Positions 1 through 10,654 of a stretch of DNA of 64,000 nt are shown here, in pieces (position 1 is the stretch's first letter; the number at the start of each line of letters is the position of its first letter). Source of the stretch: CAVQEG01 sp963711465. Lineage in GTDB: Bacteria; Bacteroidota; Ignavibacteria; OLB7. The translations under genes and the position numbers were made by a program. The stretch is from the NCBI GenBank assembly GCA_963711465.1, contig CAVQEG010000001.1, positions 1,736,001 to 1,800,000 on the forward strand, read 5' to 3'. The notes under the pieces are model-generated. The model had not been told where the DNA came from. It saw only the letters and a list, made by a program, of their open reading frames with translations, and made no database searches.

Positions 1-1464
1 GAGTCCACCGATCAGCAGCGGAACGACGCCGGTGGAGGCGACCGACTCGGCCACGTGTGCCGGTGCACCGACCATCGATCCGAGCACGCCGGTCAGCGCG
101 AGGAAACCGATGCCGACGATCACTCCGCCGGTGATCAACGCCGCGCGTACGAGCCGACCGTCCTCCCGTCGGATCACCAGCTCGAGTCCCGCACCCGAAA
201 GCACCGCACCGCCCAGCGCCAGGTACATCGCCATTCGCGCCGGTGAGCGGAACGTGTCGAACAGCGGCAGTCGGCCCAGAATCGGATGCACGATGAAGTT
301 GTCCCCAAGTCCGTAGAGCACGCCGAGCAGCGCCATGCCGCCAAGGAACCACCGGATCGGTCCGAGCGAGGGCGAGACGATAGCGAGCACCATCAGCAGC
401 AGCGCCACCACTCCAATGTAGATCACCGTCTCCCAGTAGCCCCAGTTCTGCGCACTGCCGCCATCGGGTGCATACCAGAACGCCATCTGCGGCAGCGGTT
501 CAGCCGAGGAGACTCCGAAGAATTTGGGCACGACCAACGACAGCACCTGGGCCGGACCCATTTCACCCTCGAGCGTCTTCTGGTAGCTCATCTCCGATCG
601 TTCGGAAAGCCCTGCCAGCCGCTGGGCGGGCAGGAACTGGATGGCGAAGATTCCCACGCCGATCACCACCGGGAGCAGCGCTGTGGCAGCTCCGCGGAGC
701 AGCGATCCGGCCGAGGAGCGCTCGCCACCTCCGCGCAGATCGCCGACAAGCAGAAAGACCGTGAAGCAGAAGAGGAAGAAAACGACGTAGAGCGTCGACT
801 GCGGATGGCCGCTGAGCATCATCACGCCGAGCACCAGGCCACCGAAGAGCGAGTGCAGCCAGCTGCGGTCCCGCACCCCGCGGTGGAACAGGTACACGAC
901 CAGCGGGAACCACGCCAGATGGTGCACCATGTTCGCGTGGATCATGTGCGCGACGATCATCCCGCACAGCCCGTAGGTGATGCCGGCGAAGGTGGCTCCC
1001 CACGATCCGATGCGGAATCCGCGCGCCAGCAGGTACATCCCCACCATTGCAATGAAGTAGTGGGCCACGAGGAAGAACTGCGTCAGCCACACGCCGAGAT
1101 GACCGCCGCTGAGCAGGTACATCAGCTGGTTTGCCGGATAGAAGAATCCAACCTGCAGGTCGGCGGCGAACGGCATGCCGCAGAACGTGTAGGGGTTCCA
1201 GAACGGAATGATGCCGGCGGCGAAGCTGCGTGCGGCGAAGACCTCGTTGGGGAAGGTGAATTCCGAGAAGTCCTCCCAGAGAAATGAGTGCCCGAAGAGA
1301 TGTCCCCAGAAGAACGCGATGGTAACCACCGCGAAGATCGCCAGCGGGAGGTAGCGGGGCAGTTCGGTGATGGCGTCGCTGCCGCCGGAGACCGGCCGCG
1401 AGGTTCGAACGGAAAACGGACGGATGTCCTCCTTCTTCCGCTTCTTCGACTGCGACTGGGACAT
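1..1464 (-). CDS. YfhO-family integral membrane protein (5' part, runs off the window)
   Basis: This reading frame is open for 488 codons from an ATG at 1464 to the window edge, so the C-terminus is missing. A Lys/Arg-rich cytoplasmic head of about 35 residues precedes a series of hydrophobic segments that begins near residue 38. Early on it reads PFWNPYTFCGMPFAAD, and near residue 400 PLFDTFRSPARM. Both resemble conserved stretches of the bacterial YfhO membrane family (GT-C-like proteins linked in Gram-positives to glycosylation of cell-wall polymers). The family assignment comes from these motifs and the membrane topology; the substrate is unknown. A consensus Bacteroidota-type -7 box lies 50 nt upstream. 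The gene is divergent from xseA. Confidence 0.75.
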   Translation of the reverse strand, partial: MSQSQSKKRKKEDIRPFSVRTSRPVSGGSDAITELPRYLPLAIFAVVTIAFFWGHLFGHSFLWEDFSEFTFPNEVFAARSFAAGIIPFWNPYTFCGMPFAADLQVGFFYPANQLMYLLSGGHLGVWLTQFFLVAHYFIAMVGMYLLARGFRIGSWGATFAGITYGLCGMIVAHMIHANMVHHLAWFPLVVYLFHRGVRDRSWLHSLFGGLVLGVMMLSGHPQSTLYVVFFLFCFTVFLLVGDLRGGGERSSAGSLLRGAATALLPVVIGVGIFAIQFLPAQRLAGLSERSEMSYQKTLEGEMGPAQVLSLVVPKFFGVSSAEPLPQMAFWYAPDGGSAQNWGYWETVIYIGVVALLLMVLAIVSPSLGPIRWFLGGMALLGVLYGLGDNFIVHPILGRLPLFDTFRSPARMAMYLALGGAVLSGAGLELVIRREDGRLVRAALITGGVIVGIGFLALTGVLGSMVGAPAHVAESVASTGVVPLLIGGL

Positions 1465-1513
1465 GGGGACGGAATTCGGTGTGAAGGGGTTGGGATCGCT
1501 CGGGCAGAAGCGA

Positions 1514-1521
1514 CAAATATA
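1514..1521 (-). promoter_or_regulatory. -7 promoter box (TATATTTG) for the YfhO-like gene
   Basis: On the minus strand this reads TATATTTG, an exact match to the Bacteroidota sigma-factor -7 consensus TAnnTTTG. It lies about 50 nt before the ATG at 1464. No clear TTG -33 element is seen 20-21 nt upstream, so the call rests on the -7 box alone. Confidence 0.45.
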
Positions 1522-1579
1522 ACCGCTGCGCCCGAAGCGGCGCGGGCCGGAGACGGCCATCGGTCAATCCGTATCTTCG

Positions 1580-2821
1580 ATGTCTATGGTCATCCGCAAA
1601 GTCACACGGGTCGAACTCGAGCAGACGACGGCCGAGCCGACGATTCCGACGGTGAGCGAGCTCACGCGCGATCTCAAGACCTGCCTGGAGGATCGCTTTT
1701 CGGAGGTGGTGGTGCAGGGCGAGATCTCGGCATGGAGTCGTGCCGCCAGTGGTCACACCTATTTCACGCTCAAGGATGAACGCGCGATCCTCTCGGGTGT
1801 GCTTTGGCGCACGAGAACCCTGGGCGCTCCGATTCGCGAGGGAATGAACGTGGTGGCCACCGGGCGCATCACCGTCTATCCGCCGCGCGGCGCATACCAG
1901 CTCGACGCTATCACTATCACCCCGCTCGGCCAGGGCGATCTGCAGCTGGCCTTCGAGGAGCTGAAGCGCCGCCTCGCGGCCGAAGGTCTCTTCGAACCGG
2001 CCCACAAGAAGCCGCTGCCGACGTGGCCGCGTCGTATCGGTGTGGTGACCTCGCCGACGGGCGCTGCCATCCGGGACATCATCACGACGCTCCGGCGACG
2101 TATGCCGGCGACTTCCGTCGTCCTTGCCCCGGCAGTCGTGCAGGGAGAATCGGCCCCCGAGCAGATCGTCGGCTCCATCCGTCGGCTCGACGCGCTCGGA
2201 ACGCTCGACGTGATGATCGTCGGCCGGGGTGGTGGATCGCTCGAAGACCTCTGGGCCTTCAACGATGAGCGCGTTGCGCGCGCGCTGTTCGAAGCGCGTA
2301 CACCCACGATATCGGCGGTCGGCCACGAAATCGATTTCACCATCGCCGACTTCGTCGCCGACGTTCGCGCCGCCACGCCGACGGCCGCGGCGGAACTTGC
2401 CGTGCGGGACCGCGCGGAGGTGATCCAGTCGCTCTACGACATCGAACAGCGACTGGCGTCGGGTCTGACCGGCATGCTCGCCGATCGCACGTCGCTCCTG
2501 GAGTCGCTGCTGCGCAGTCGCGGGCTCTCCCGGCCGCTCGACCTGGTGCGCAGCTACCAGCAACGCGTCGACGACCTGTCGCATCGCACCATGCTCGGCC
2601 TGCGAGCGATGACCACACGCAGCAGCGAACGGCTTCTCCGGATGGACACCGCGCTCGAGGCGCTCAATCCCCTCAACGTGCTGCGCCGTGGATACGCCAT
2701 CATTGAGCGCGACGGCGCTCCCATCACCCGAAGTTCCCAGCTGCACTCCGACGACGCCGTCTCGATCCGGCTGCATGACGGACGCCGCGACGCGCGGATC
2801 GAGTCGGATGAACGCCGCTGA
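1580..2821 (+). CDS. xseA: Exodeoxyribonuclease VII large subunit
   Basis: The 413-residue product matches the catalytic subunit of exonuclease VII, a cytoplasmic nuclease that degrades single-stranded DNA from both ends into oligonucleotides in mismatch repair and recombination. An N-terminal OB-fold nucleic-acid-binding domain (about residues 21-115, with VVVQGEISAWSR and HTYFTLKD) is followed by the catalytic domain, which carries PTGAAIRDI and the signature GRGGGSLEDLWAFNDE near residue 215. It is close to the family's usual length of about 400-450 residues. The ATG at 1580 is used; another in-frame ATG lies two codons on. The small subunit xseB follows 46 bp later, as is usual for the heteromer. 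A TATCTTCG motif directly abuts the start codon and is too close to be an ordinary -7 box. Confidence 0.95.
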   Translation: MSMVIRKVTRVELEQTTAEPTIPTVSELTRDLKTCLEDRFSEVVVQGEISAWSRAASGHTYFTLKDERAILSGVLWRTRTLGAPIREGMNVVATGRITVYPPRGAYQLDAITITPLGQGDLQLAFEELKRRLAAEGLFEPAHKKPLPTWPRRIGVVTSPTGAAIRDIITTLRRRMPATSVVLAPAVVQGESAPEQIVGSIRRLDALGTLDVMIVGRGGGSLEDLWAFNDERVARALFEARTPTISAVGHEIDFTIADFVADVRAATPTAAAELAVRDRAEVIQSLYDIEQRLASGLTGMLADRTSLLESLLRSRGLSRPLDLVRSYQQRVDDLSHRTMLGLRAMTTRSSERLLRMDTALEALNPLNVLRRGYAIIERDGAPITRSSQLHSDDAVSIRLHDGRRDARIESDERR

Positions 2822-2867
2822 CGTCGCTGCGATTCAATTCTCACGAACCACTCCCCCACTGACATCG

Positions 2868-3092
2868 ATGGCAGACACTCCCACATTCGAACAATCCCTG
2901 GCACGGCTTGCCGAGATCGTTCACCTGCTCGAGAACGACGCTACGACACTCGACGACGGCATGAAGCTGTACGAAGAGGGTATCGTACTGTCGAGAACGT
3001 GTCGGAAACAACTGGAGCAGGCGGAGCTGAAAATCACCGAGCTGCGGGAGAACGCAGACGGTTCAACCGAGGAACGGCCGACCGATCTCTGA
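2868..3092 (+). CDS. xseB: Exodeoxyribonuclease VII small subunit
   Basis: This 74-residue protein has the XseB pattern: FEQSLARLAEIV, then LDDGMKLYEEGI, then a helical C-terminus. XseB coats the coiled-coil arms of XseA and is needed for activity in the cell. An in-frame ATG at 2808 would add 20 residues that overlap the end of xseA. The ATG at 2868 is preferred because it gives the family's usual length of about 70-80 residues and places FEQSLARLAEIV at the N-terminus. It is probably co-transcribed with xseA. Confidence 0.92.
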   Translation: MADTPTFEQSLARLAEIVHLLENDATTLDDGMKLYEEGIVLSRTCRKQLEQAELKITELRENADGSTEERPTDL

Positions 3093-3235
3093 CGGCGTAA
3101 CGTCGACCGCCACGACGCGTATTGTCTGTGCCCCGTTAGGAAGTCCTCGCGCGGTGCAATTCCTTCACATGTCCGCACCGGCGCCGCGCGTCGTCATTGC
3201 TGCGAGGCAACACATTCTACAGCAGAGGAAGCCCA

Positions 3236-3775
3236 ATGGTCCGCACGATCACCAGCGCCCTCGCACTGCTTACCGTCACCGTCCTCATCGCTGCCGGATG
3301 CTCCGATGAGGACTATTCGGATCTGAAAGAAAACTGGAAGACCGAGGAGAGCGATCTGGTAACACGACTCGCCGCGGTTCAGAATTCGGCCGGTGACCTG
3401 CAGACGACGTTGTCGACCGAACCGGCAGCAATGAATCCGGACTCTGCGGTCGCCGCGAAGCGCCAGGTGATCGAGCAGTCTCTCGAGAATTTCCAGTCGC
3501 AGTTCGCCGACGTCCAGCAGACGATCGACAAGTACAAGGCGAAGCGGGATGAGGCCGACAAGACCGGATCGCGCGCAGAGTTCGAAACGGCCTGGAACGA
3601 GGCGAAGATCGCCTACGACGGGGCGATGACGAAGCTGAACACGATCCAGACGGAGCTGGGAACGATGAAAGAGCGTGTCTCGGCACTCGGATCGCCCGTG
3701 GACCAGTCGACATCGGGTACGGACACGGGCGTCGCGACGTCAGGCGAAGCGATTGCCGACACGACGTCGCGTTGA
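3236..3775 (+). CDS. Predicted lipoprotein, coiled-coil rich (paralogue A)
   Basis: The product is a 179-residue predicted lipoprotein. The signal sequence is a hydrophobic stretch after MVRTITS ending in LIAAGC, so Cys21 or so would be lipidated. The ATG at 3236 is chosen over an upstream in-frame start at 3197 because it places the signal at the N-terminus and has an AGAGGAAG ribosome-binding site. The mature part is charged and helical, with Gln- and Leu-rich heptad-like stretches and a low-complexity Ser/Thr/Gly/Asp tail. The next gene encodes a protein with the same layout. No known family is recognised; a role at the cell envelope is inferred only from the lipobox. It ends just before a clear terminator. 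Confidence 0.8.
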   Translation: MVRTITSALALLTVTVLIAAGCSDEDYSDLKENWKTEESDLVTRLAAVQNSAGDLQTTLSTEPAAMNPDSAVAAKRQVIEQSLENFQSQFADVQQTIDKYKAKRDEADKTGSRAEFETAWNEAKIAYDGAMTKLNTIQTELGTMKERVSALGSPVDQSTSGTDTGVATSGEAIADTTSR

Positions 3776-3799
3776 GACCGCGGTCCGCCTGTGAAACAT

Positions 3800-3843
3800 C
3801 GATGCCCGTCGACGCGTTCACGGCGTCCTCGGGCATCGTTTTT
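3800..3843 (+). terminator. Rho-independent terminator after lipoprotein A
   Basis: A 9-bp stem (CGATGCCCG with CGGGCATCG) is followed directly by TTTTT. It lies 24 bp after the stop at 3775 and separates the two paralogous lipoprotein genes into different transcripts or allows partial read-through. Confidence 0.85.
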
Positions 3844-3897
3844 GACTGGCCCTGATGAACGACGTACGAATCTCCGCACAACCCGCAGGTATATCAG

Positions 3898-4383
3898 ATG
3901 ACACGACTGGACATTCGCCCGTTGCTCGCCGGCCTGGTCCTGCTGGTAGTGGCGAGCCGGTGTGGAAACGACGTGAAGGAGAAGAGCGACATCAACGTCG
4001 AGTGGGTGCGCTCCGAACAGACGCTGCAGACCAAGCTCGAGCAGGTTCGCTCCACTGAGGCAGCCGTGCGTCACGACCTGCAGCTCGACACTGCGGCGTC
4101 AGCGGCCGCGCCTGACACCGTCGATGTGGACGAATCACGACTGCAGCTTGCCCGACAGCTCGATACGTGGAGGAAGGAGCTGGACGAGATCGGGGATATG
4201 ATCGCCTCGAGGAAGACGCAGCGGACGACATCCTCGGAGGCCGGATCCGACGAATACGAAGAGTCCTGGAAGGCAGCTCAGGAGGATTACCGGCGATCGG
4301 AGAAGCGGCTCGACGAAATCAGCGCGGCACTCCACGACGCCGATTCGACCCTGGGAAGCGATTCGCTCGCTCAAACTCCGTAG
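3898..4383 (+). CDS. Predicted lipoprotein, coiled-coil rich (paralogue B)
   Basis: This 161-residue protein starts with a hydrophobic segment ending in VVASRCGN; Cys22 is the likely lipidated residue although Arg at -1 is unusual for a lipobox. The mature region is helical and highly charged. It aligns by eye with the preceding lipoprotein: the stretch SDEYEESWKAAQEDYRRSEK matches RAEFETAWNEAKIAYDGAMT in position and spacing, and both then continue with a KLNTI/RLDEI-type segment. The two therefore look like a tandem duplication that has diverged strongly. No family or function is recognised. Confidence 0.78.
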   Translation: MTRLDIRPLLAGLVLLVVASRCGNDVKEKSDINVEWVRSEQTLQTKLEQVRSTEAAVRHDLQLDTAASAAAPDTVDVDESRLQLARQLDTWRKELDEIGDMIASRKTQRTTSSEAGSDEYEESWKAAQEDYRRSEKRLDEISAALHDADSTLGSDSLAQTP

Positions 4384-4439
4384 TCCACACGCGTCCGGCG
4401 ACCGGGGACCGTCCGGAGCGACGCATTGATGCCAACAGA

Positions 4440-4487
4440 GAGGGCCCGGCCAGCGCGACTGGATACTCGCGCTGGCCGGGCCCTTCT
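4440..4487. terminator. Bidirectional terminator between lipoprotein B and pckA
   Basis: A very strong hairpin with an 18-bp perfect stem (starting AGGGCCCGGCCAGCGC) and a short loop is followed by TTCT. It sits between two convergent genes and would stop transcription from both sides. Confidence 0.85.
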
Positions 4488-4518
4488 GATTTCCATCACG
4501 TGTGAACGGCTCGCCGCT

Positions 4519-6132
4519 CTACCCCGCCATCTCCCTCGACTTCGGACCGGCCGCTCGAATTTCCTCGGATGCTCCCTCGGCGTACTTCTGGAAGTTCTCA
4601 TTGAACTTCTGTGCGAGCATGTGCGCCTGCTCGTCGTACTTCTCCTTGTCCTGCCAGGTATTGCGCGGATCGAGCACTTCGGAGGGAACGTTCGGAACGC
4701 TGGTCGGCACGCGCAGACCGAAGATCGGGTCCTCGCGGTACTCCGCATCATCGAGTTCGCCATGAAGTGCGGCGTCGATCATTGCGCGGGTGTAGGCGAT
4801 CTTCATGCGATGCCCGACGCCGTACGGTCCGCCGGTCCAGCCGGTATTCACCAGCCAGCAGCGCACCTCGTGCTCTTCGATTTTCTTTCCGAGCAATTCG
4901 GCATAGACCGACGGGTGATGCACCATGAACGGCGCGCCGAAGCAGGTGCTGAACGTCGGCTGCGGTTCGGTGACGCCCTTCTCGGTACCGGCGACCTTTG
5001 CGGTATATCCGGAGATGAACTGGTACATCGCCTGCGGGGTCGTCATACGGGAAATCGGCGGGAGCACGCCGAACGCGTCGGCGGTGAGCATCACGATATT
5101 CCTGGGATGACCGGCCCGTGAACCGGGAACGGCATTATCGATGAACCCGATGGGGTATGCGCCCCGGGTGTTTTCGGTGTGCTGTGCCGAGTCGAGGTTG
5201 ATCTCGCGGGTCTGGTCGTCGAACTCGACGTTCTCCAGGACGGTACCGAACATGCGGGTGGTCTTGAAGATCTGCGGCTCCTGCTCGGGCGAGAGGTTGA
5301 TCATCTTCGCGTAGCAGCCACCCTCGAAGTTGAACACCCCGTCCTCCGACCAGCCGTGTTCGTCATCGCCGATGAGTCCACGGGAGGGATCGGCCGAGAG
5401 CGTGGTCTTACCGGTACCGGAAAGGCCGAAGAAGAGCGCGACGTCGCCGTCGGTACCGACGTTGGCCGAGCAGTGCATCGGCATGACACCCTCGAGCGGC
5501 AGCAGGTAGTTCATGGTCGTGAAGAGCGACTTCTTGATCTCGCCCGCATACGACGTACCGCCGATGAGTATCAGCTTCTGTCCGAAATCGATGAGGATGA
5601 ACGTCTCCGATCGCGTACCGTCCTTCGACGGATCGGCTTCCATATCGGGCACGTGCACGACGGTGTAGTCGACGGAGAATTCCTTCTCCCCGTTCTCGAC
5701 GCTCGCAATCGGGATGAAGAGCGTCTGTGCGAAGAGGTTGTGCCAGGCGTGCATGTTGATCACCCGCACGCCGACGCGATAGCGAGGGTCGGCACCGACG
5801 AAGCAGTCAGCGACGAACAGCTCGCGATTGCTCAGAAACTCCTTGGCCCGCTCCAGGAGACTGTTGAAGTGTTCGCGTTCGAACGGCTTGTTGACCGGGC
5901 CCCACCAGACACGATCCTGACTGCTCGGTTCGCTGACGATGAACTTGTCGTTCGGAGACCGGCCCGTGTGCTTCCCGGTGAAAACCGAGAGCGGTCCGCC
6001 GGCAGTGAGGTAACCCTCGCGTCGACGAACCGCTTCTTCCACCAGGACCGGCGCCGAGCCGTTGTAGACGACGCCTTTGGTGCCTGTGATTCCGAACTCC
6101 TCAAGCTGAGAAATGACTCTCGTGTTGTCCAT
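4519..6132 (-). CDS. pckA: Phosphoenolpyruvate carboxykinase (ATP)
   Basis: The 537-residue enzyme converts oxaloacetate and ATP to phosphoenolpyruvate, CO2 and ADP, the first committed step of gluconeogenesis, in the cytosol. The substrate loop HTGRSPNDKF lies near residues 55-64, the P-loop GLSGTGKTTL at 236-245 and the kinase-2 motif GDDEHGW at about 255. The length equals the ATP-type family; the GTP-type is longer and has a different P-loop. The frame stays open upstream, but the ATG at 6132 (MDNTRVISQL) matches the usual N-terminus. A TAAGTTTG -7 box lies 33 bp upstream. It is a single-gene unit, with a strong terminator beyond its stop. Confidence 0.97.
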   Translation of the reverse strand: MDNTRVISQLEEFGITGTKGVVYNGSAPVLVEEAVRRREGYLTAGGPLSVFTGKHTGRSPNDKFIVSEPSSQDRVWWGPVNKPFEREHFNSLLERAKEFLSNRELFVADCFVGADPRYRVGVRVINMHAWHNLFAQTLFIPIASVENGEKEFSVDYTVVHVPDMEADPSKDGTRSETFILIDFGQKLILIGGTSYAGEIKKSLFTTMNYLLPLEGVMPMHCSANVGTDGDVALFFGLSGTGKTTLSADPSRGLIGDDEHGWSEDGVFNFEGGCYAKMINLSPEQEPQIFKTTRMFGTVLENVEFDDQTREINLDSAQHTENTRGAYPIGFIDNAVPGSRAGHPRNIVMLTADAFGVLPPISRMTTPQAMYQFISGYTAKVAGTEKGVTEPQPTFSTCFGAPFMVHHPSVYAELLGKKIEEHEVRCWLVNTGWTGGPYGVGHRMKIAYTRAMIDAALHGELDDAEYREDPIFGLRVPTSVPNVPSEVLDPRNTWQDKEKYDEQAHMLAQKFNENFQKYAEGASEEIRAAGPKSREMAG

Positions 6133-6165
6133 GCGTGCGCTCTCGAAGTAATGCGAAATGAGGGT

Positions 6166-6173
6166 CAAACTTA
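6166..6173 (-). promoter_or_regulatory. -7 promoter box (TAAGTTTG) for pckA
   Basis: The minus strand reads TAAGTTTG, an exact match to TAnnTTTG, 33 nt before the pckA ATG. The -33 position shows only a weak TTTCG. A local AT-rich patch (6190-6210) lies just upstream. Confidence 0.5.
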
Positions 6174-6260
6174 GGCAGGGCCCCGTGAACAATACGAAAT
6201 AAAACGTATGACCTCGGCCGTGCGAACCGGCCTGCAGAGCCATGTTCTGCCGCAAATGCG

Positions 6261-6302
6261 ACGGGGAAGAAGCGGCCGCGACTCGAGCCGTTCCTTCCCC
6301 GT
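6261..6302 (-). terminator. Hairpin terminator after gyrB
   Basis: ACGGGGAA pairs with TTCCCCGT, with an inner GC-rich helix interrupted by one mismatch. It begins about 24 bp past the gyrB stop. No long T-run follows on the minus strand, so efficiency is uncertain. Confidence 0.5.
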
Positions 6303-6325
6303 TCCTGTCTCGGATTGCTCCGGAC

Positions 6326-8350
<2,025 letters not shown>

Positions 8351-8483
8351 GTTTGACCTGATTGAAGTGGAATGGAGTGCTTATTGCGTTACTAATTCTC
8401 GTATCGGTATAAAGACGGGCGGACAGCACCGGTCATGTGCCGGACGGGCAGGAATCCGAAGGACTGAACGTAAATCACGAACG

Positions 8484-8762
8484 TTATCGGACGACGATCT
8501 CGCGAACGATTTCCGACCCGAATCGCTGATTCACTTTCGACCGGATTTCCTCTCGGCGGAGCATGATTTCATTTCGCCATACGGACGATTCCACACGGAT
8601 GTACATGCGTCCATGGTCGACCCGCTCGACTTCCGCGTGGCGAGCGACAGTCGGCCCGACGATCTCCTCCCAGTAACCGGGAATTGATTTCTGCTGAACC
8701 TTCTCCTCGAGCCCGTTCTTCTTCAGCCACTCCTGGATCACCGCTCCAATCGTCTGTGCCAT
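8484..8762 (-). CDS. dciA: DciA-family (DUF721) protein, predicted DnaB helicase loader
   Basis: This 92-residue basic protein has the DUF721/DciA layout: an amphipathic N-terminus (TIGAVIQEWLKKNGLEEKV), then WEEIVGPTVARHAEVERV, and RMYIRVESSVWRNEIMLRREEI. DciA is the helicase operator that replaces DnaC/DnaI in most bacteria, and its gene commonly sits between recF and gyrB as here. The ATG at 8762 is used. The frame stays open upstream into a low-complexity stretch that does not look like the family, so the longer reading was rejected. About 240 bp without a recognisable gene separate it from recF. Confidence 0.88.
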   Translation of the reverse strand: MAQTIGAVIQEWLKKNGLEEKVQQKSIPGYWEEIVGPTVARHAEVERVDHGRMYIRVESSVWRNEIMLRREEIRSKVNQRFGSEIVREIVVR

Positions 8763-9001
8763 TGACCGTTCAAAATTTCGTTGGCATTGAATTCCGCCAT
8801 CGTATGCGCACATCCCGGTTCTCCCGGCTACCGCCACCACCACCGCTTCGTCACGAGCGCCACGACCGCGAGGAGCAGACTCCTGACGGTCGATTCGGCC
8901 AAGGATTTCCGGGGACGGACCACCGGCGGCACCGACGATGCGGAGGACCGCCCCCATGGGAGCATCGGCGAATGGTTTCCCGGCCGGAGCCATGACGGCC
9001 C

Positions 9002-10255
9002 CTATGAATTGATTGCTTTGTCGGACGTGCTGCGCTCCGAGGCGTCGGCTTCGTGTTCGGCGTCGTCGGCCCCTTCCTTGCTCCGTGGCCGCCCTTCGAC
9101 AGCATTGTGCCCCATCCGGTCTCGTCCACGGAGTCGACCGCCTTCGACAGTGAACACCGCGTCGACGGCCGATTCGGTGCGTCCGCGCAGAAACGGCAGC
9201 ATGTCGAGCGAGACGACGGTAATGAATACCTGCGCCATCGCCCGCGTCAGGTCGTAGACCCGCTCGGCGCGACGCGCATCGAGTTCACCGAAGATGTCGT
9301 CGAGCAGAATGATCGGCGTCTCGGCGCACTGCTCGGCGAGGTAGTGGAACTCGGCGATTTTCAACGCGATGAGCAGCGTCTTGTGCTGTCCCTGACTGGC
9401 GGAGCTACGAACGTCTCCGCCGTTGATCGACATCCTGAGGTCGTCGCGATGAGGGCCGAAGAGCGTCGTGCCCCGCCGCTGTTCCTCCCGCCACACCTCG
9501 CGACTTCGCAGCCAGAGCGCATCGCGGAGTTCATTGACGGACATCGACGCTTCGACAACGGAATCGGGATCGTAGCGAATGGCGACCTCCTCCTCTCGTC
9601 CCGCCACTTCTGCGACGGTGGAACGGAAGATCGGCTCGAACTCGCGGACGAACCGCGAGCGCTCGGACATGAGGTGCACCGCGCGCTCGATGAGCCCTTC
9701 ATCCCACGGTTCGATCAGCGCTCGATCGACCGGTCGACGCTGTTGGCGAGCGCTGGAAAGGATGGAATTACGCTGCTTGAGGATGCGCCGGTAGTGCATC
9801 AGATCCTCGAGGTACCGGCGCTTGGCCTGGGAGATGACCAGATCGATGAATCGGCGTCGCTCAGCCGGTGCGCCGCCGGTAATCGCCTTCAGATCGGGAG
9901 AGAGCACGACCGTCGGAGCCGCTCCGATCACCTGCGCGGCATTTGCCGCCGGTGATCCGTCGAGTCGGATCGACTTGCGGCCGGCGGTCTCGTAGTGCAC
10001 CTCGATCCGGTGCGGCACGCCGTAGTCGCTGAGGGTCTCCAGACGCGCTTCGAGGAACCTCGCCGTTCGCCTGAGCAGGTGCGCGTCCTGAGTGCCGACG
10101 AACGACCTCGTCAGTGTACTGAGCGCGATCGCCTCGAGCACGCTCGTCTTGCCCTCGCCGTTGAGACCCGTGATCACGTTGACGCCCTCGGCCGCCTCCA
10201 GCTCGGTGCGGACGTGGTTGCGGATGTTCTGAAAGCGAAGTCGTCGGACGCGCAT
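9002..10255 (-). CDS. recF: DNA replication and repair protein RecF
   Basis: The 417-residue SMC-like ATPase loads RecA at single-strand gaps together with RecO and RecR. The sequence shows RLRFQNIRNH at the start, Walker A GLNGEGKTSVLEAI near residue 30, the signature ASQGQHKTLLIALKIAE and Walker B PIILLDDIFGELD. The ATG at 10255 gives the normal N-terminus; the open frame upstream is made by a local repeat and was rejected. A polar tail of about 40 residues after the conserved core makes it longer than typical RecF (about 360-370). It lies between dnaN and dciA in the same direction, but 399 bp separate it from dnaN. Confidence 0.95.
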   Translation of the reverse strand: MRVRRLRFQNIRNHVRTELEAAEGVNVITGLNGEGKTSVLEAIALSTLTRSFVGTQDAHLLRRTARFLEARLETLSDYGVPHRIEVHYETAGRKSIRLDGSPAANAAQVIGAAPTVVLSPDLKAITGGAPAERRRFIDLVISQAKRRYLEDLMHYRRILKQRNSILSSARQQRRPVDRALIEPWDEGLIERAVHLMSERSRFVREFEPIFRSTVAEVAGREEEVAIRYDPDSVVEASMSVNELRDALWLRSREVWREEQRRGTTLFGPHRDDLRMSINGGDVRSSASQGQHKTLLIALKIAEFHYLAEQCAETPIILLDDIFGELDARRAERVYDLTRAMAQVFITVVSLDMLPFLRGRTESAVDAVFTVEGGRLRGRDRMGHNAVEGRPRSKEGADDAEHEADASERSTSDKAINS

Positions 10256-10654
10256 TGAGGGTTTGGACGCTCGGTGTGCTGCTCGCCGGAATTCCGTCGA
10301 TCGGGCTGTCGGGTTCTCGAGGTTCCCACTTCCCGGGCGATTCGGTTCTCGAGGTTCCCACTCCTCGGACGACTCGGTTCTCGTACCCCGGACTGCAGTC
10401 CGAGGTGAATGAGACTCGGCACCATCGCCGCAACTGCCGAATCGTCTCTCGGTGAGTCGTCCGCGACACTCGAGGCCGATTCGCATCTGGCGGCGACATC
10501 GGCATCGGTGCCGTCGTCATCGACCGCGGCAATAAATCACTGCGGGAACGGGTCGGACGGTCTCAGTTCTCCTTCCCTCGCCCTCCCCTCCGAACTCTCC
10601 GATTCGCTTCCTTCGATCGGCTCGGTCTCCCACCGTTGCCGCTTCGGATCGCGG
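10256..10654. other. Unusually long non-coding spacer between dnaN and recF
   Basis: About 400 bp lie between the dnaN stop and the recF start, a junction that is usually tight. No convincing gene is seen on either strand. It contains a 32-bp-period repeat (10312-10389) and a perfect palindrome CGGACTGCAGTCCG near 10388-10401. The rest is ordinary GC-rich sequence, with a pyrimidine-rich plus strand near 10560-10640. Confidence 0.6.
10312..10389. repeat. Three tandem units with a 32-bp period
   Basis: The 19-mer GGTTCTCGAGGTTCCCACT occurs at 10312-10330 and exactly again at 10344-10362. A third, decayed copy starts at 10376 with GGTTCTCG. The spacing is 32 bp both times. The units are not multiples of three and lie outside any gene. 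Confidence 0.8.

Noticed and set aside
563..2776. 737-residue open frame on the minus strand
   Set aside because: It lies antisense to xseA and out of frame with the YfhO-like gene. Its composition (Arg/His-rich, no motifs) is typical of shadow frames in GC-rich DNA.
8763..9001. Small gene between dciA and recF
   Set aside because: The frames are shadows continuing from neighbours, with low-complexity Gly/Ala/Arg composition and no start signal.
10312..10389. CRISPR array
   Set aside because: There are only three units, the third is degenerate, and the non-repeated parts are too short (13 bp) to be spacers. No cas genes are present.
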